Source: CAXQZM01 sp965229645
GTDB lineage: Bacteria > Pseudomonadota > Alphaproteobacteria > UBA7985
DNA length: 64,000 bases
Direction of reading: 5' to 3'
Assembly (NCBI GenBank): GCA_965229645.1
Contig: OZ245893.1
Span: 2,852,001-2,916,000, forward strand
The notes under the pieces were generated by a model. The model was not told the origin of the DNA and did no database searches. It worked only from the letters and a program-made list of their open reading frames with translations. A program made the position numbers and the translations under genes. Positions 40,931-49,897 of the stretch are shown here, piece after piece (positions within the stretch are counted from its first letter, which is position 1; each line of letters starts with the position of its first letter).

Positions 40931-42247
40931 ATGCTCGGTCTCAATGCGCGCGACTTTCGCGTTTTCTGGATTTTCGCGTTGGTGGTTTTGACCATGCCCG
41001 TTTGGATGTCACCGATCCATGGGTCCGTCTCCTTTTATCAGTTGTTCGCGGTCTTCGGCCTCTTTACCATCGGCTTTAATCTGCTGTTTGGCCTCACGGG
41101 ATACCTCAGCTTTGGTCACGCGGCCATGTACGGAACGGGCTCCATCGCCGCCTTTTGGTGCATGAAGCTCTTGTCGTTGCACGCGATCCCTGCCCTCGTG
41201 TTCGGTGGCGCGGTAGCGGGCTTGCTGGCCCTGGTCATGGGTTTCTTGTGTTTGCGGCGTTCGGGAATCTACTTTTCCATCCTGACCTTGGCCTTCGCCG
41301 TCATGATGTACCAGCTCGCGATTCCGCAGAAAACCCTGACGGGCGGCGACGACAGCATCAGCCTGGATCCAGGCAAGGAGACCATTTTCCACGAGGTGCA
41401 AGTCCCGGTCATGATCGGCGGTGAACAAGCGGTCGATGCCAACGGCACGGCACGGTTCCGCACCACGCGCGAGCCCTTGATCGACGCGGCGACGGGGCAA
41501 CCGCAAAAGCGTTGGAAAGACGCGCGCGTGATCGACAGAGCCTTTGGTTTGGTTCCCGATCAAGCCGCACCGAATTTTGGGTTCCCGACCCAAACCAAGA
41601 ACGCCGACGGCACCAAGACCTATCGGATCGGGTCCCTCAACCGCGATGGCAAATGGTCGTGGGAGGTGGACCTGCTCGGTCAGCACATAAAGATTCAGTA
41701 CCAAACGGGCGCAACCATCGGCCTTCTCCTGCTGATCCTCGGGTTTTACGTCTCGATTCGGGTACGGCGTTCGCCGTTCGGGCTCATGTTGCGTGCGGTC
41801 AAAACCAACCAAACGCGCATGGGCTATACGGGCTTGCAACCCAAGCGCTATACGCTGGCGGTCTTTGTTATTTCGGGCATTTACGCGGGCATGGCGGGCG
41901 CGCTCTGGACCGTCTTGACCTCGCAGACCACCGCGGAGCGGCTGATCTGGAACATTTCGGGTGAGGTTGTCATTATGACCATCTTGGGCGGCGTCGGCAC
42001 TTTGGTCGGCCCCGTGATCGGCGCAGGCCTGGTTGAGTATTTGAAGGAACTGCTCTCGGCAATCAACATTGAGGTCACGGGGTTCTGGACCGCCCTGGTC
42101 AAGGCCTTCCTTGGCGACACGTGGCTCTTGACGCTCGGGCTGGTGTTCATGGCCGTCGTCGCGTTTTTGCCTGGCGGGCTGATGGAACTGCCAAAAAGAC
42201 TCGCGGCCCTGGTGCAGCGATTGCGTAAGCGGAGGGATGGCGCATGA
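40931..42247 (+). CDS. ABC transporter permease, LivM/UrtC type, with large extra loop
   Basis: 438 residues, against about 330-380 for common LivM proteins. The helices and motifs are normal (LFGLTGYLSFGHAAMYGTGS; GLMLRAVKTNQTRMGYTGLQ; VVIMTILGGVGTLVGPVIGA). About 115 extra polar residues are inserted after the TLTGGDDSIS motif (about residues 143-255, including EQAVDANGTARFRTTREPLI and NADGTKTYRIGSLNRDGKWS). This looks like a folded domain outside the membrane, possibly touching the binding protein. The stop overlaps the start of the ATPase gene (ATGA). Confidence 0.88.
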   Translation: MLGLNARDFRVFWIFALVVLTMPVWMSPIHGSVSFYQLFAVFGLFTIGFNLLFGLTGYLSFGHAAMYGTGSIAAFWCMKLLSLHAIPALVFGGAVAGLLALVMGFLCLRRSGIYFSILTLAFAVMMYQLAIPQKTLTGGDDSISLDPGKETIFHEVQVPVMIGGEQAVDANGTARFRTTREPLIDAATGQPQKRWKDARVIDRAFGLVPDQAAPNFGFPTQTKNADGTKTYRIGSLNRDGKWSWEVDLLGQHIKIQYQTGATIGLLLLILGFYVSIRVRRSPFGLMLRAVKTNQTRMGYTGLQPKRYTLAVFVISGIYAGMAGALWTVLTSQTTAERLIWNISGEVVIMTILGGVGTLVGPVIGAGLVEYLKELLSAINIEVTGFWTALVKAFLGDTWLLTLGLVFMAVVAFLPGGLMELPKRLAALVQRLRKRRDGA

Positions 42248-43071
42248 GTTTGCTGACTGCAACGGGCGTCAACAAGTCCTTTGGCGGCCTCCGGGCGCTG
42301 AGGGAGGTGAATTTTGAGGTTGCCCAGGGCCAAGTCCATGCCATCATCGGCCCCAACGGGGCGGGCAAGTCCACCTTCATGAATTGCCTCATCGGCAAGT
42401 TGCGCCCCGACACGGGCCAAGTGGTGTTCAACGGTCAGCAATTGCTGGACATGCAGCCCCATACGATTGCCCAGGCGGGCATCAGCCGCGTGTTTCAAAC
42501 GCCCGAAATTTTTGGCGAGTTGAACTTGCTGGAAAATGTCATGATCCCCGCCTTTTCTAAACGCGACGGCACCTTCCGGTTCAACTTCTGGAACGCGGCA
42601 TTGGACCAGGGCGACATTAAGCAAAAAGCCCTGGACGTGCTGGCCGAGGTAGGGTTGGTGGACCAGCGCGAGGCCCTGGCCGAAAACTTGTCGCGCGGCG
42701 ATAAGCGCCGCTTAGAAATGGCCATGTGCCTGGTCCAAGACCCCAAGCTGCTGCTGCTCGACGAACCGACCGCGGGCATGAGCCGCGCGGACACCAACAA
42801 TACTATCGACCTGCTGCGGCAGGTGGGCGCCGCGCGCGGCTTGACCAAGGTCATCATCGAACACGACATGCACGTGGTTTTTTCCCTGGCCGAGAAAATT
42901 TCGGTGCTGGCGCAAGGGGCCATCATTGCCGAAGGCAAGCCCGAGGAAATCAAGGGCAACCCCAAAGTGCAAGAGGCCTATTTGGGCGGATCGCACAGTC
43001 ACGGGGATGGCACCGAAAACACCAGCGACAGCGCCGCCGCCAAAGCCGTTGACGCCAAGGGAGACGCCTGA
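42244..43071 (+). CDS. ABC transporter ATP-binding protein, LivG/UrtD type
   Basis: 275 residues. Walker A GPNGAGKSTFMNC, Q-loop ISRVFQTPEIFGEL, signature NLSRGDKRRLEMAMCL (S-R-G-D in place of SGGQ, as is common in this branch), Walker B LLLLDEPTAGMS, and H-loop VIIEHDMHVV are all present. It powers the LivH/LivM-like pore. The C-terminal tail (HSHGDGTENTSDSAAAKAVD) is unusually polar and histidine-containing. The TGA stop shares its A with the next ATG. Confidence 0.93.
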   Translation: MSLLTATGVNKSFGGLRALREVNFEVAQGQVHAIIGPNGAGKSTFMNCLIGKLRPDTGQVVFNGQQLLDMQPHTIAQAGISRVFQTPEIFGELNLLENVMIPAFSKRDGTFRFNFWNAALDQGDIKQKALDVLAEVGLVDQREALAENLSRGDKRRLEMAMCLVQDPKLLLLDEPTAGMSRADTNNTIDLLRQVGAARGLTKVIIEHDMHVVFSLAEKISVLAQGAIIAEGKPEEIKGNPKVQEAYLGGSHSHGDGTENTSDSAAAKAVDAKGDA

Positions 43072-43775
43072 TGGCCTATTTTGAGTGCAAGAATATCAAC
43101 GCCTACTACGGGGAATCCTGGATCGTCCAAAACGTCAGTTTTGAGGTAGAGGAGGGCGAGGTCGTCGCCTTGCTCGGCCGCAATGGGGCGGGCAAGACCT
43201 CGACCCTCAAGGCCATCGCACGGGCCATCGAACCGACGCTCAATAGCGGCGAGATCTATCTGCAAGGCCAGAGCATCCATGCCATGCAGGATTTTGAAGC
43301 CGCGCGCGCGGGCATTCAATACGTGCCTGAGGACCGCCGCATCATCACAGGCCTGACGGTCGAGGAAAACCTGACCTTGGCGCAAGTTGCCCCCGACCTA
43401 GGATGGACTTTGGAGCGCGTCTACGACAGCTTTCCCCGCCTCGCCGAGCGCAAAAATCAAGAAGGCACTACCCTGTCGGGCGGAGAACAGCAAATGCTGG
43501 CGGTGGCGCGGGCGCTGGTGCGCAACATTCGAATGCTGCTGCTCGACGAACCCTACGAAGGGCTGGCGCCGACAGTGGTGCGCGAGATTGAGAAGATCGT
43601 CCACCAGATTAAGGACGAGGGCATCACGACGCTGATTGTCGAGCAGAACGCCGTTGCCGCCCTGGAACTCGCCGATCGCGCCTTGATCATGGACACGGGC
43701 GAACTCGCCTATCGAGGCGCGGCCCAAGAGGTGCTGGACAATCCCGACCTCCTGCAAAAGTATCTCGCCATTTAG
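43071..43775 (+). CDS. ABC transporter ATP-binding protein, LivF/UrtE type
   Basis: 234 residues. Walker A GRNGAGKTSTLKA, Q-loop YVPEDRRIITGLTVEENL, signature TLSGGEQQMLAVARALV, Walker B MLLLDEPYEGLAP and H-loop TLIVEQNAVAALELA. It is the second ATPase of the transporter and has the normal length. It overlaps the previous gene by one base. prpE begins 27 bp downstream, so transporter and activation genes appear to form one operon. Confidence 0.94.
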   Translation: MAYFECKNINAYYGESWIVQNVSFEVEEGEVVALLGRNGAGKTSTLKAIARAIEPTLNSGEIYLQGQSIHAMQDFEAARAGIQYVPEDRRIITGLTVEENLTLAQVAPDLGWTLERVYDSFPRLAERKNQEGTTLSGGEQQMLAVARALVRNIRMLLLDEPYEGLAPTVVREIEKIVHQIKDEGITTLIVEQNAVAALELADRALIMDTGELAYRGAAQEVLDNPDLLQKYLAI

Positions 43776-43802
43776 GACCCGCGTGCCTAAGGGGTTTGTG
43801 CT

Positions 43803-45683
43803 ATGACCTACGCCGAGCTCTATGCCCAATCGATGGCGGACCCAGAGGGGTTTTGGCTGGCGGCAGCCCAGGAACTGGACTGGATCACGGCCCCGACCCG
43901 AGCCTGCGATTTTTCCACGGCCCCCGCCGCGCGCTGGTTTCCCGACGGGCAACTCAACACCTGCTACAACGCCGTCGATCGGCACGTGGCCCAGGGGCGC
44001 GGTGATGCGACGGCCCTAATCTACGACTCTCCGGTCACGGGAACGCAGCGCTGGTTTTCCTATGGGCAGCTGCAGGACGAAGTCGCCAGGTTGGCGGGCG
44101 GGTTGAAAAATTTAGGCGTGGACAAGGGCGACCGGGTGCTGATTTACATGCCCATGGTGCCCGAGGCGGTCTTTGCCATGCTGGCCTGCGCGCGCATCGG
44201 GGCGGTGCATTCGGTGGTCTTTGGGGGCTTTGCCGCCAAAGAAATCGCCGTGCGCATCGACGATGCCGAGGCCAAAGTGGTCTTGACCGCCACGGGTGGG
44301 ATCGAGCCAACGCGCCAGGTGCCCTACATCCCCCTTGTGACCGAGGCGCTGGGCTTGGCCCGCCATCGCCCTGCGGCGGTGGTCTGTTTGCGGCGCCCCG
44401 AAATTGCCGATCCGCTGCCCCAGGCGTTCCTCGATTGGCAGGCCATGCTCGATCAGGCCGCGCCTGCACCGTGCGTGAACCTGGACTCGGGCGATCCGCT
44501 CTATATTCTCTACACCAGCGGCACGACGGGCGCGCCCAAGGGCATCGTGCGGGAAAACGGCGGCCATGCCGTCGCCCTGAACTGGTCGATGAAGCACCTC
44601 TACGACGTGCAGGCGGGCCAAACCTTTTGGGCCGCCAGCGACATTGGCTGGGTCGTCGGCCACTCCTACATCGTCTATGCGCCCTTGCTCGCGGGCTGCG
44701 CGACGGTCCTGTACGAGGGCAAGCCCGTCGGCACCCCCGACCCCGGGGCCTTTTGGCGTCTGATCGAACAGCACCAGGTCCGCGCGCTCTTCACCGCCCC
44801 CACCGCCATGCGCGCCATCAAGCAACAGGACGCCGACGGGGCCTATCTCGCGGGTCGCGATCTGAGCAGCCTCAAGTATCTGTTTCTGGCGGGCGAGCGT
44901 TGCGACCCGCCTACCGCCGCCTGGGCCGAATCCTTGCTGGGCGTGCCCATTGTCGATAACTGGTGGCAGACGGAGACAGCTTGGGCCATCTGCTCCAACT
45001 TCATGGGCCTTGACCCGTTGCCGATGAAACCTGGCAGCCCGTCCAAGCCCGCGCCAGGGTACGATGTGCGGGTCTTGAGCGATGAGGGCCAGCCCGCGGC
45101 GGCGGGGGAGATCGGCAACTTGGTGGTCAAACTGCCCCTGCCGCCCTCGTGCTTCGGGACCATTTGGAACGCCCACGACCGCTACCTCAAGACCTACATG
45201 GCCGAGTTTCCTGGGTTTTATCAAACCGGCGATGCAGGGATGATCGATGCCGACGGCTATGTGTTCGTCATGGCGCGCACCGACGATGTCATGAACGTGG
45301 CGGGCCATCGGCTTTCGACGGGCGCGCTGGAGGAGGTGCTGGCCAGCCATCCCGCCGTGGCCGAATGCGCCGTTGTGGGTGTGACCGATGACCTCAAAGG
45401 GCAACTTCCGCTCGGCCTGCTGGTGCTGAAGGCGGGGCAGACGGTGGACCATGTGATCGACGAGTGCGTCGATTTGGTGCGCAAGAAGATCGGCCCCGTT
45501 GCCGCTTTCAAGCTGGCGGCGGTGGTCAAGCGCCTGCCCAAGACTCGCTCGGGCAAAATTTTGCGCGCCACGATTCGCACCCTGGCCGACGGCGGGACGG
45601 TCAAGGTGCCGCCGACCATCGACGATCCCGCCATCTTGGACGAAATCAAGCACGAACTGCAAACCTTAGGATACGCCCTATGA
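43803..45683 (+). CDS. prpE: Propionyl-CoA synthetase (AMP-forming)
   Basis: 626 residues, ANL superfamily. ATP-binding P-loop YILYTSGTTGAPKGIVREN; acyl-pocket region NWWQTETAWAICSN; hinge and C-terminal lid with the catalytic lysine in LPKTRSGKILRATIR. The block GHRLSTGALEEVLASHPAVA then ECAVVGVTDDLKGQLPLGLL is typical of PrpE rather than Acs. It activates propionate (and likely acetate or acrylate) to the CoA thioester. The stop codon overlaps the acsA ATG. Confidence 0.9.
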   Translation: MTYAELYAQSMADPEGFWLAAAQELDWITAPTRACDFSTAPAARWFPDGQLNTCYNAVDRHVAQGRGDATALIYDSPVTGTQRWFSYGQLQDEVARLAGGLKNLGVDKGDRVLIYMPMVPEAVFAMLACARIGAVHSVVFGGFAAKEIAVRIDDAEAKVVLTATGGIEPTRQVPYIPLVTEALGLARHRPAAVVCLRRPEIADPLPQAFLDWQAMLDQAAPAPCVNLDSGDPLYILYTSGTTGAPKGIVRENGGHAVALNWSMKHLYDVQAGQTFWAASDIGWVVGHSYIVYAPLLAGCATVLYEGKPVGTPDPGAFWRLIEQHQVRALFTAPTAMRAIKQQDADGAYLAGRDLSSLKYLFLAGERCDPPTAAWAESLLGVPIVDNWWQTETAWAICSNFMGLDPLPMKPGSPSKPAPGYDVRVLSDEGQPAAAGEIGNLVVKLPLPPSCFGTIWNAHDRYLKTYMAEFPGFYQTGDAGMIDADGYVFVMARTDDVMNVAGHRLSTGALEEVLASHPAVAECAVVGVTDDLKGQLPLGLLVLKAGQTVDHVIDECVDLVRKKIGPVAAFKLAAVVKRLPKTRSGKILRATIRTLADGGTVKVPPTIDDPAILDEIKHELQTLGYAL

Positions 45684-47551
45684 CCGACATGTCACAATTT
45701 TGGATGGAAAAAGCCGCGCGCCTCGACTGGATCAAAGCGCCGACGCGGGCAGGAAACTGGGACTTCGGCGCGGGCACTGGGACCGACGTGTCGATCAAGT
45801 GGTTTGAGGACGGTGTTTTGAACGTTTCGGCCAATTGCCTCGACCGACACGTGGCGGCGGGGCGCGGGGGCGACACGGCGATCATTTGGGAAGGCGACGA
45901 CCCCAGAACGGATCTCAAGGTTTCCTACCAGGCGGCGCTGGACGCCACCGCCAAGTTCGCCAACGGGCTAAAGTCCCTGGGCGTGCAACGCGGCGACCGT
46001 GTGACGCTCTACCTGCCCATGATCCCCGAGGCGGCGTACGCCATGCTGGCGTGCGCGCGCCTGGGCGCGGTTCATTCCATCGTCTTTGGCGGATTTTCTC
46101 CCGACGCTTTGGCGGGCCGCATCCAAGACTGCGAGTCTGACTGGGTGATCACGGCGGACCAGGGGCTGCGCGGCGGCCGCCCGATTCCACTCAAGGCCAA
46201 CGTCGATCAAGCCCTTGAGGCTTGCCCCAACGTCAAGGGCGTGGTCGTGATCGCGGCGACGGGCCAGGGCGGCCCGCTAAAAGCAGGGCGCGACCACGAC
46301 TATGCCGCTCTGGTGGCCGATCAGCCCACCGACTGCCCACCCGAACCCATGAACGCCGAAGACCCGCTCTTCATCCTCTACACCTCGGGCTCGACGGGCA
46401 AACCCAAGGGCGTGCTCCATACCACGGGCGGGTACTTGACGTACGCGGCGCATACGCACGAGCATGTCTTTGGGTACAAGCCAGGTATGGTCTATTGGTG
46501 CACCGCCGACGTCGGCTGGATCACGGGACACTCGTACATGATCTACGGTCCGCTTGCGAACGGGGCCACCACGCTCTTGTTCGAGGGGGTGCCAACCTAC
46601 CCCGACGCGGGTCGGTTCTGGGCCGTGTGCGAGAAACACGGCGTCGAAATTTTCTACACGGCGCCCACGGCGATCCGCGCCCTGATGCGCGAAGGCGATG
46701 CCTTCGTTGAAGGGTACGATCTTTCCAAGCTCAAGGTGCTAGGCACGGTGGGCGAGCCCATCAACCCCGAGGCCTGGAACTGGTACCACCGCGTTGTCGG
46801 CGGCGGGCGCTGCCCCATCGTAGATACTTGGTGGCAGACCGAAACGGGCGGGATTTTGATTTCGCCGACCCCCAGTACGCCCGATCTGAAGCCTGGCGCG
46901 GCCATGACTCCCTTACCTGGCATTGAGCCCCTGTTGGTCGATAAGGACGGGCAGGAGGTGCCGTGGCGCCCTGGCGACGACGTGCGCGGCAATTTGTGCC
47001 TGCGCGCCTCCTGGCCTGGGCAGATGCGCTCGGTCTACGGCGACCATGCCCGCTTTGTCGAAACTTACTTCAGCCAGTTCCCAGGGCTCTACTTTACCGG
47101 CGACGGCGCCCGCCGCGACGGCGAGGGGCACTACTGGATCACGGGCCGCGTTGACGATGTCCTCAATGTCTCGGGCCATCGCCTCGGCACAGCGGAGGTC
47201 GAAAGCGCCCTGGTCGCCCACCCCAAAGTCGCCGAAGCCGCCGTCGTCGGCTACCCCCACGACATCAAGGGCCAAGGCATTTACTGCTACGTCACCCTGA
47301 ACGCCAGCGAGGTCGGATCGGACGATTTGAACGCCGAATTGCGCAAGTGGGTGCGCCAGGAAATCGGCCCCGTCGCCACGCCCGACCTGCTGCAGTTCGC
47401 CCCTGGCCTGCCCAAGACCCGTTCGGGCAAAATCATGCGCCGCATCTTGCGCAAAATCGCCGAGAACGACTTCGGGAACTTGGGCGATACCTCAACCCTG
47501 GCCGACCCGAGCGTCGTGGACGATTTGATCGCCAATCGCGCCAACGCTTAA
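45680..47551 (+). CDS. acsA: Acetyl-CoA synthetase (AMP-forming)
   Basis: 623 residues from the ATG overlapping the prpE stop. P-loop FILYTSGSTGKPKGVLHTTG; acetate pocket with DTWWQTETGGILISP (the tryptophan that limits acyl length); lid lysine in LPKTRSGKIMRRILRKI, a known site of regulatory acetylation in this family. It converts acetate, ATP and CoA to acetyl-CoA. Having both prpE and acsA in one operon with an importer indicates a dedicated short-chain acid uptake and activation route. Confidence 0.95.
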   Translation: MTDMSQFWMEKAARLDWIKAPTRAGNWDFGAGTGTDVSIKWFEDGVLNVSANCLDRHVAAGRGGDTAIIWEGDDPRTDLKVSYQAALDATAKFANGLKSLGVQRGDRVTLYLPMIPEAAYAMLACARLGAVHSIVFGGFSPDALAGRIQDCESDWVITADQGLRGGRPIPLKANVDQALEACPNVKGVVVIAATGQGGPLKAGRDHDYAALVADQPTDCPPEPMNAEDPLFILYTSGSTGKPKGVLHTTGGYLTYAAHTHEHVFGYKPGMVYWCTADVGWITGHSYMIYGPLANGATTLLFEGVPTYPDAGRFWAVCEKHGVEIFYTAPTAIRALMREGDAFVEGYDLSKLKVLGTVGEPINPEAWNWYHRVVGGGRCPIVDTWWQTETGGILISPTPSTPDLKPGAAMTPLPGIEPLLVDKDGQEVPWRPGDDVRGNLCLRASWPGQMRSVYGDHARFVETYFSQFPGLYFTGDGARRDGEGHYWITGRVDDVLNVSGHRLGTAEVESALVAHPKVAEAAVVGYPHDIKGQGIYCYVTLNASEVGSDDLNAELRKWVRQEIGPVATPDLLQFAPGLPKTRSGKIMRRILRKIAENDFGNLGDTSTLADPSVVDDLIANRANA

Positions 47552-47695
47552 GGGTGAGAGGGAACTTCAAGTCGATTGGTTCAACTGGAACAGGAAATAT
47601 CCGCGTCCATAAAGAACCTAGGCCACTTGACGGGTTCAATCCGCACGGAAATAGCCCTAAAACCTGTCGCGCAACCCTACAACCAGGAAGAATTC

Positions 47696-49822
47696 ATGAC
47701 TTCAGAAACCCTCGCTGGATTGCGCGTCGATTCCGCGCTGGCGAAATTTGCGGCCGAGGACCTGTTGCCCGATACGGGCCTGAGCCCCGATCAGTTCTGG
47801 TCGGCCTTGTCGGCGGCGGTGGCGGACCTTGGCCCCGAAAATCGTCGCCTGTTGCAACGGCGCGCGGACTTGCAGGCGCAACTGGCCGCCTGGTACGCCG
47901 CCAATCCAGGTTACGACTTGTCGGCGTACGAGGCCTTTTTGCGCGATATTGGCTACCTGGTGCCCGCGCCCGAGGCCTTTACCATCGACCCGCAGAACAT
48001 CGACCCTGAGATTGCCGAGGTGCCTGGCCCGCAGTTGGTGGTGCCAGTCATGAACGCGCGCTTCGCGCTCAACGCCGCCAACGCGCGCTGGGGGTCGCTC
48101 TACGACGCGCTCTACGGCACCGACGTCATCGACCCGCGCGGCGATCTGGCCCCAGGGCAAAGCTACAATCCCGCGCGCGGCGCGGCGGTCATCGCCTATG
48201 GCCGCGACGTTCTGGACGCGGTTTTTCCCCTGCGCCAGGGCTCGCACCACGATCTTGCCGCTTACGACCTCGATCTGCCGCTCGCAAACCCCGATCAGTT
48301 GGTCGGCTACACAGGCGATCGGGCCGCGCCCACATCATTGCTGCTGCGCAACCATGGCCTGCATATGGAGGTGCAGATCGACCGCCAGTCGCCAATCGGC
48401 GCAACCGACAAGGCGGGGGTGACGGACCTGGTGCTGGAGTCGGCCCTGACCACCATTCAGGATTGCGAGGACTCCGTCGCAGCGGTCGACGGGGCCGATA
48501 AGGCGCTGGTCTATGCCAATTGGTTGGGCCTGGTGCGCGGCGATTTGCAAGCGGCGTTCACCAAGGCGGGCAAAACCCAAACTCGTACCTTGGCGGCGGA
48601 TCGTGCCTTCACTGCGCGCGACGGCCGGCCCCTGACCTTGCCTGGACGCGCGCTGTTGCTGGTGCGCAATGTCGGGCATCTCATGACCACGCCAGCGATT
48701 TTGGACGCGCAGGGTCAAGAGATCCCCGAAGGCATCATGGACGCCTTCTTTACCGTGGCGGCGGCCTTGCACGATCTCAACCGCCCGCCAGCAGAACGGC
48801 GCACCTTTCGCGCAGGCTCGGTCTATATCGTCAAACCCAAGATGCACGGGCCCGAGGAAGTGGCCTTTGCTTGCGCCCTGTTCGCCCGTGTCGAAACCGC
48901 CCTCGGCCTGCGTACCAATACCTTGAAGCTGGGTCTGATGGACGAGGAACGGCGTACCACGGTCAATCTACCCGCCTGCATCCACGCGGCTAAGGACCGG
49001 ATTTTCTTTATCAACACGGGGTTCCTGGACCGCACGGGCGACGAGATCCATACGTCGTCCAGTCTCGGCCCCATGGTGCGGAAGGGTGCCATGCGCGCCG
49101 AACCTTGGATTGCAGCCTACGAGGACTGGAATGTGGAGGCGGGCCTCACGGCAGGCTTTGCCGGCCGCGCGCAAATCGGCAAAGGCATGTGGGCCAAGCC
49201 CGACGCCATGGCCGAGATGATGCAGGCCAAAATCGACCACCCCAAGGCCGCCGCGACGACGGCCTGGGTGCCCTCACCGACGGCGGCAACCCTGCACGCG
49301 CTGCACTACCACCGCGTCGATGTCCGCCGCGTGCAGGCCAACCGCGCCGAGGAGCGCAGGGCCAGCTTGAGCGCCCTCCTAACCGTGCCCACGGCGGGGC
49401 CAGAGACCAATTGGTCGCCCGAGGAAATCCAGGCCGAGCTCGACAACAATGCCCAGGGCTTGCTCGGCTACGTCGTGCGCTGGATCGATCAAGGCGTCGG
49501 CTGTTCCAAAGTCCCCGACATTCACGACGTAGGCCTGATGGAGGACCGGGCAACGTTGCGGATTTCGGCCCAACACATGGCCAACTGGCTGGCCCACGGC
49601 ATCGCCAGCCGCGACCAAGTTATGGAAACCTTGGTCCGCATGGCTGGGGTCGTCGATGCCCAAAACGCCGCCGATCCTGCCTACACGGCCATGACCGACA
49701 ACTTGGAAGGATCCTTGGCGTTTCAGGCCGCCTGCGACCTGGTATTTAAGGGCGCCGACCAGCCCAGCGGCTATACCGAACCCCTGCTTCATGCCTACCG
49801 GCTGCAGCGAAAAGGGCACTGA
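47696..49822 (+). CDS. glcB: Malate synthase G
   Basis: 708 residues from ATG at 47696 (ribosome site GGAAG). Single-domain-G type: NAANARWGSLYDALYGTDVI, the catalytic region LVRNVGHLMTTPAILDAQGQ, YIVKPKMHGPEEVAFACALF, ERRTTVNLPACIHAAKDRIF and, near the end, ISAQHMANWLAHGIASRDQV. It condenses glyoxylate with acetyl-CoA to malate in the glyoxylate bypass. It is 144 bp after acsA, so acetyl-CoA made there can be assimilated. Its TGA stop (49820-49822) is the first three bases of the truncated repeat R7. Confidence 0.95.
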   Translation: MTSETLAGLRVDSALAKFAAEDLLPDTGLSPDQFWSALSAAVADLGPENRRLLQRRADLQAQLAAWYAANPGYDLSAYEAFLRDIGYLVPAPEAFTIDPQNIDPEIAEVPGPQLVVPVMNARFALNAANARWGSLYDALYGTDVIDPRGDLAPGQSYNPARGAAVIAYGRDVLDAVFPLRQGSHHDLAAYDLDLPLANPDQLVGYTGDRAAPTSLLLRNHGLHMEVQIDRQSPIGATDKAGVTDLVLESALTTIQDCEDSVAAVDGADKALVYANWLGLVRGDLQAAFTKAGKTQTRTLAADRAFTARDGRPLTLPGRALLLVRNVGHLMTTPAILDAQGQEIPEGIMDAFFTVAAALHDLNRPPAERRTFRAGSVYIVKPKMHGPEEVAFACALFARVETALGLRTNTLKLGLMDEERRTTVNLPACIHAAKDRIFFINTGFLDRTGDEIHTSSSLGPMVRKGAMRAEPWIAAYEDWNVEAGLTAGFAGRAQIGKGMWAKPDAMAEMMQAKIDHPKAAATTAWVPSPTAATLHALHYHRVDVRRVQANRAEERRASLSALLTVPTAGPETNWSPEEIQAELDNNAQGLLGYVVRWIDQGVGCSKVPDIHDVGLMEDRATLRISAQHMANWLAHGIASRDQVMETLVRMAGVVDAQNAADPAYTAMTDNLEGSLAFQAACDLVFKGADQPSGYTEPLLHAYRLQRKGH

Positions 49823-49843
49823 TACCAGCGGCGATTGAGAATT
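49820..49843 (+). repeat. Repeat R7 (truncated remnant)
   Basis: TGATACCAGCGGCGATTGAG and a few further bases match the left end of the repeat family; the rest of the element is missing. The first three bases are the glcB stop codon. Confidence 0.7.
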
Positions 49844-49897
49844 GTCTGTTCGATTTCATTTATCAGGAGGCTCAGAGCAAGGGCCGTGAGCCTTGCC

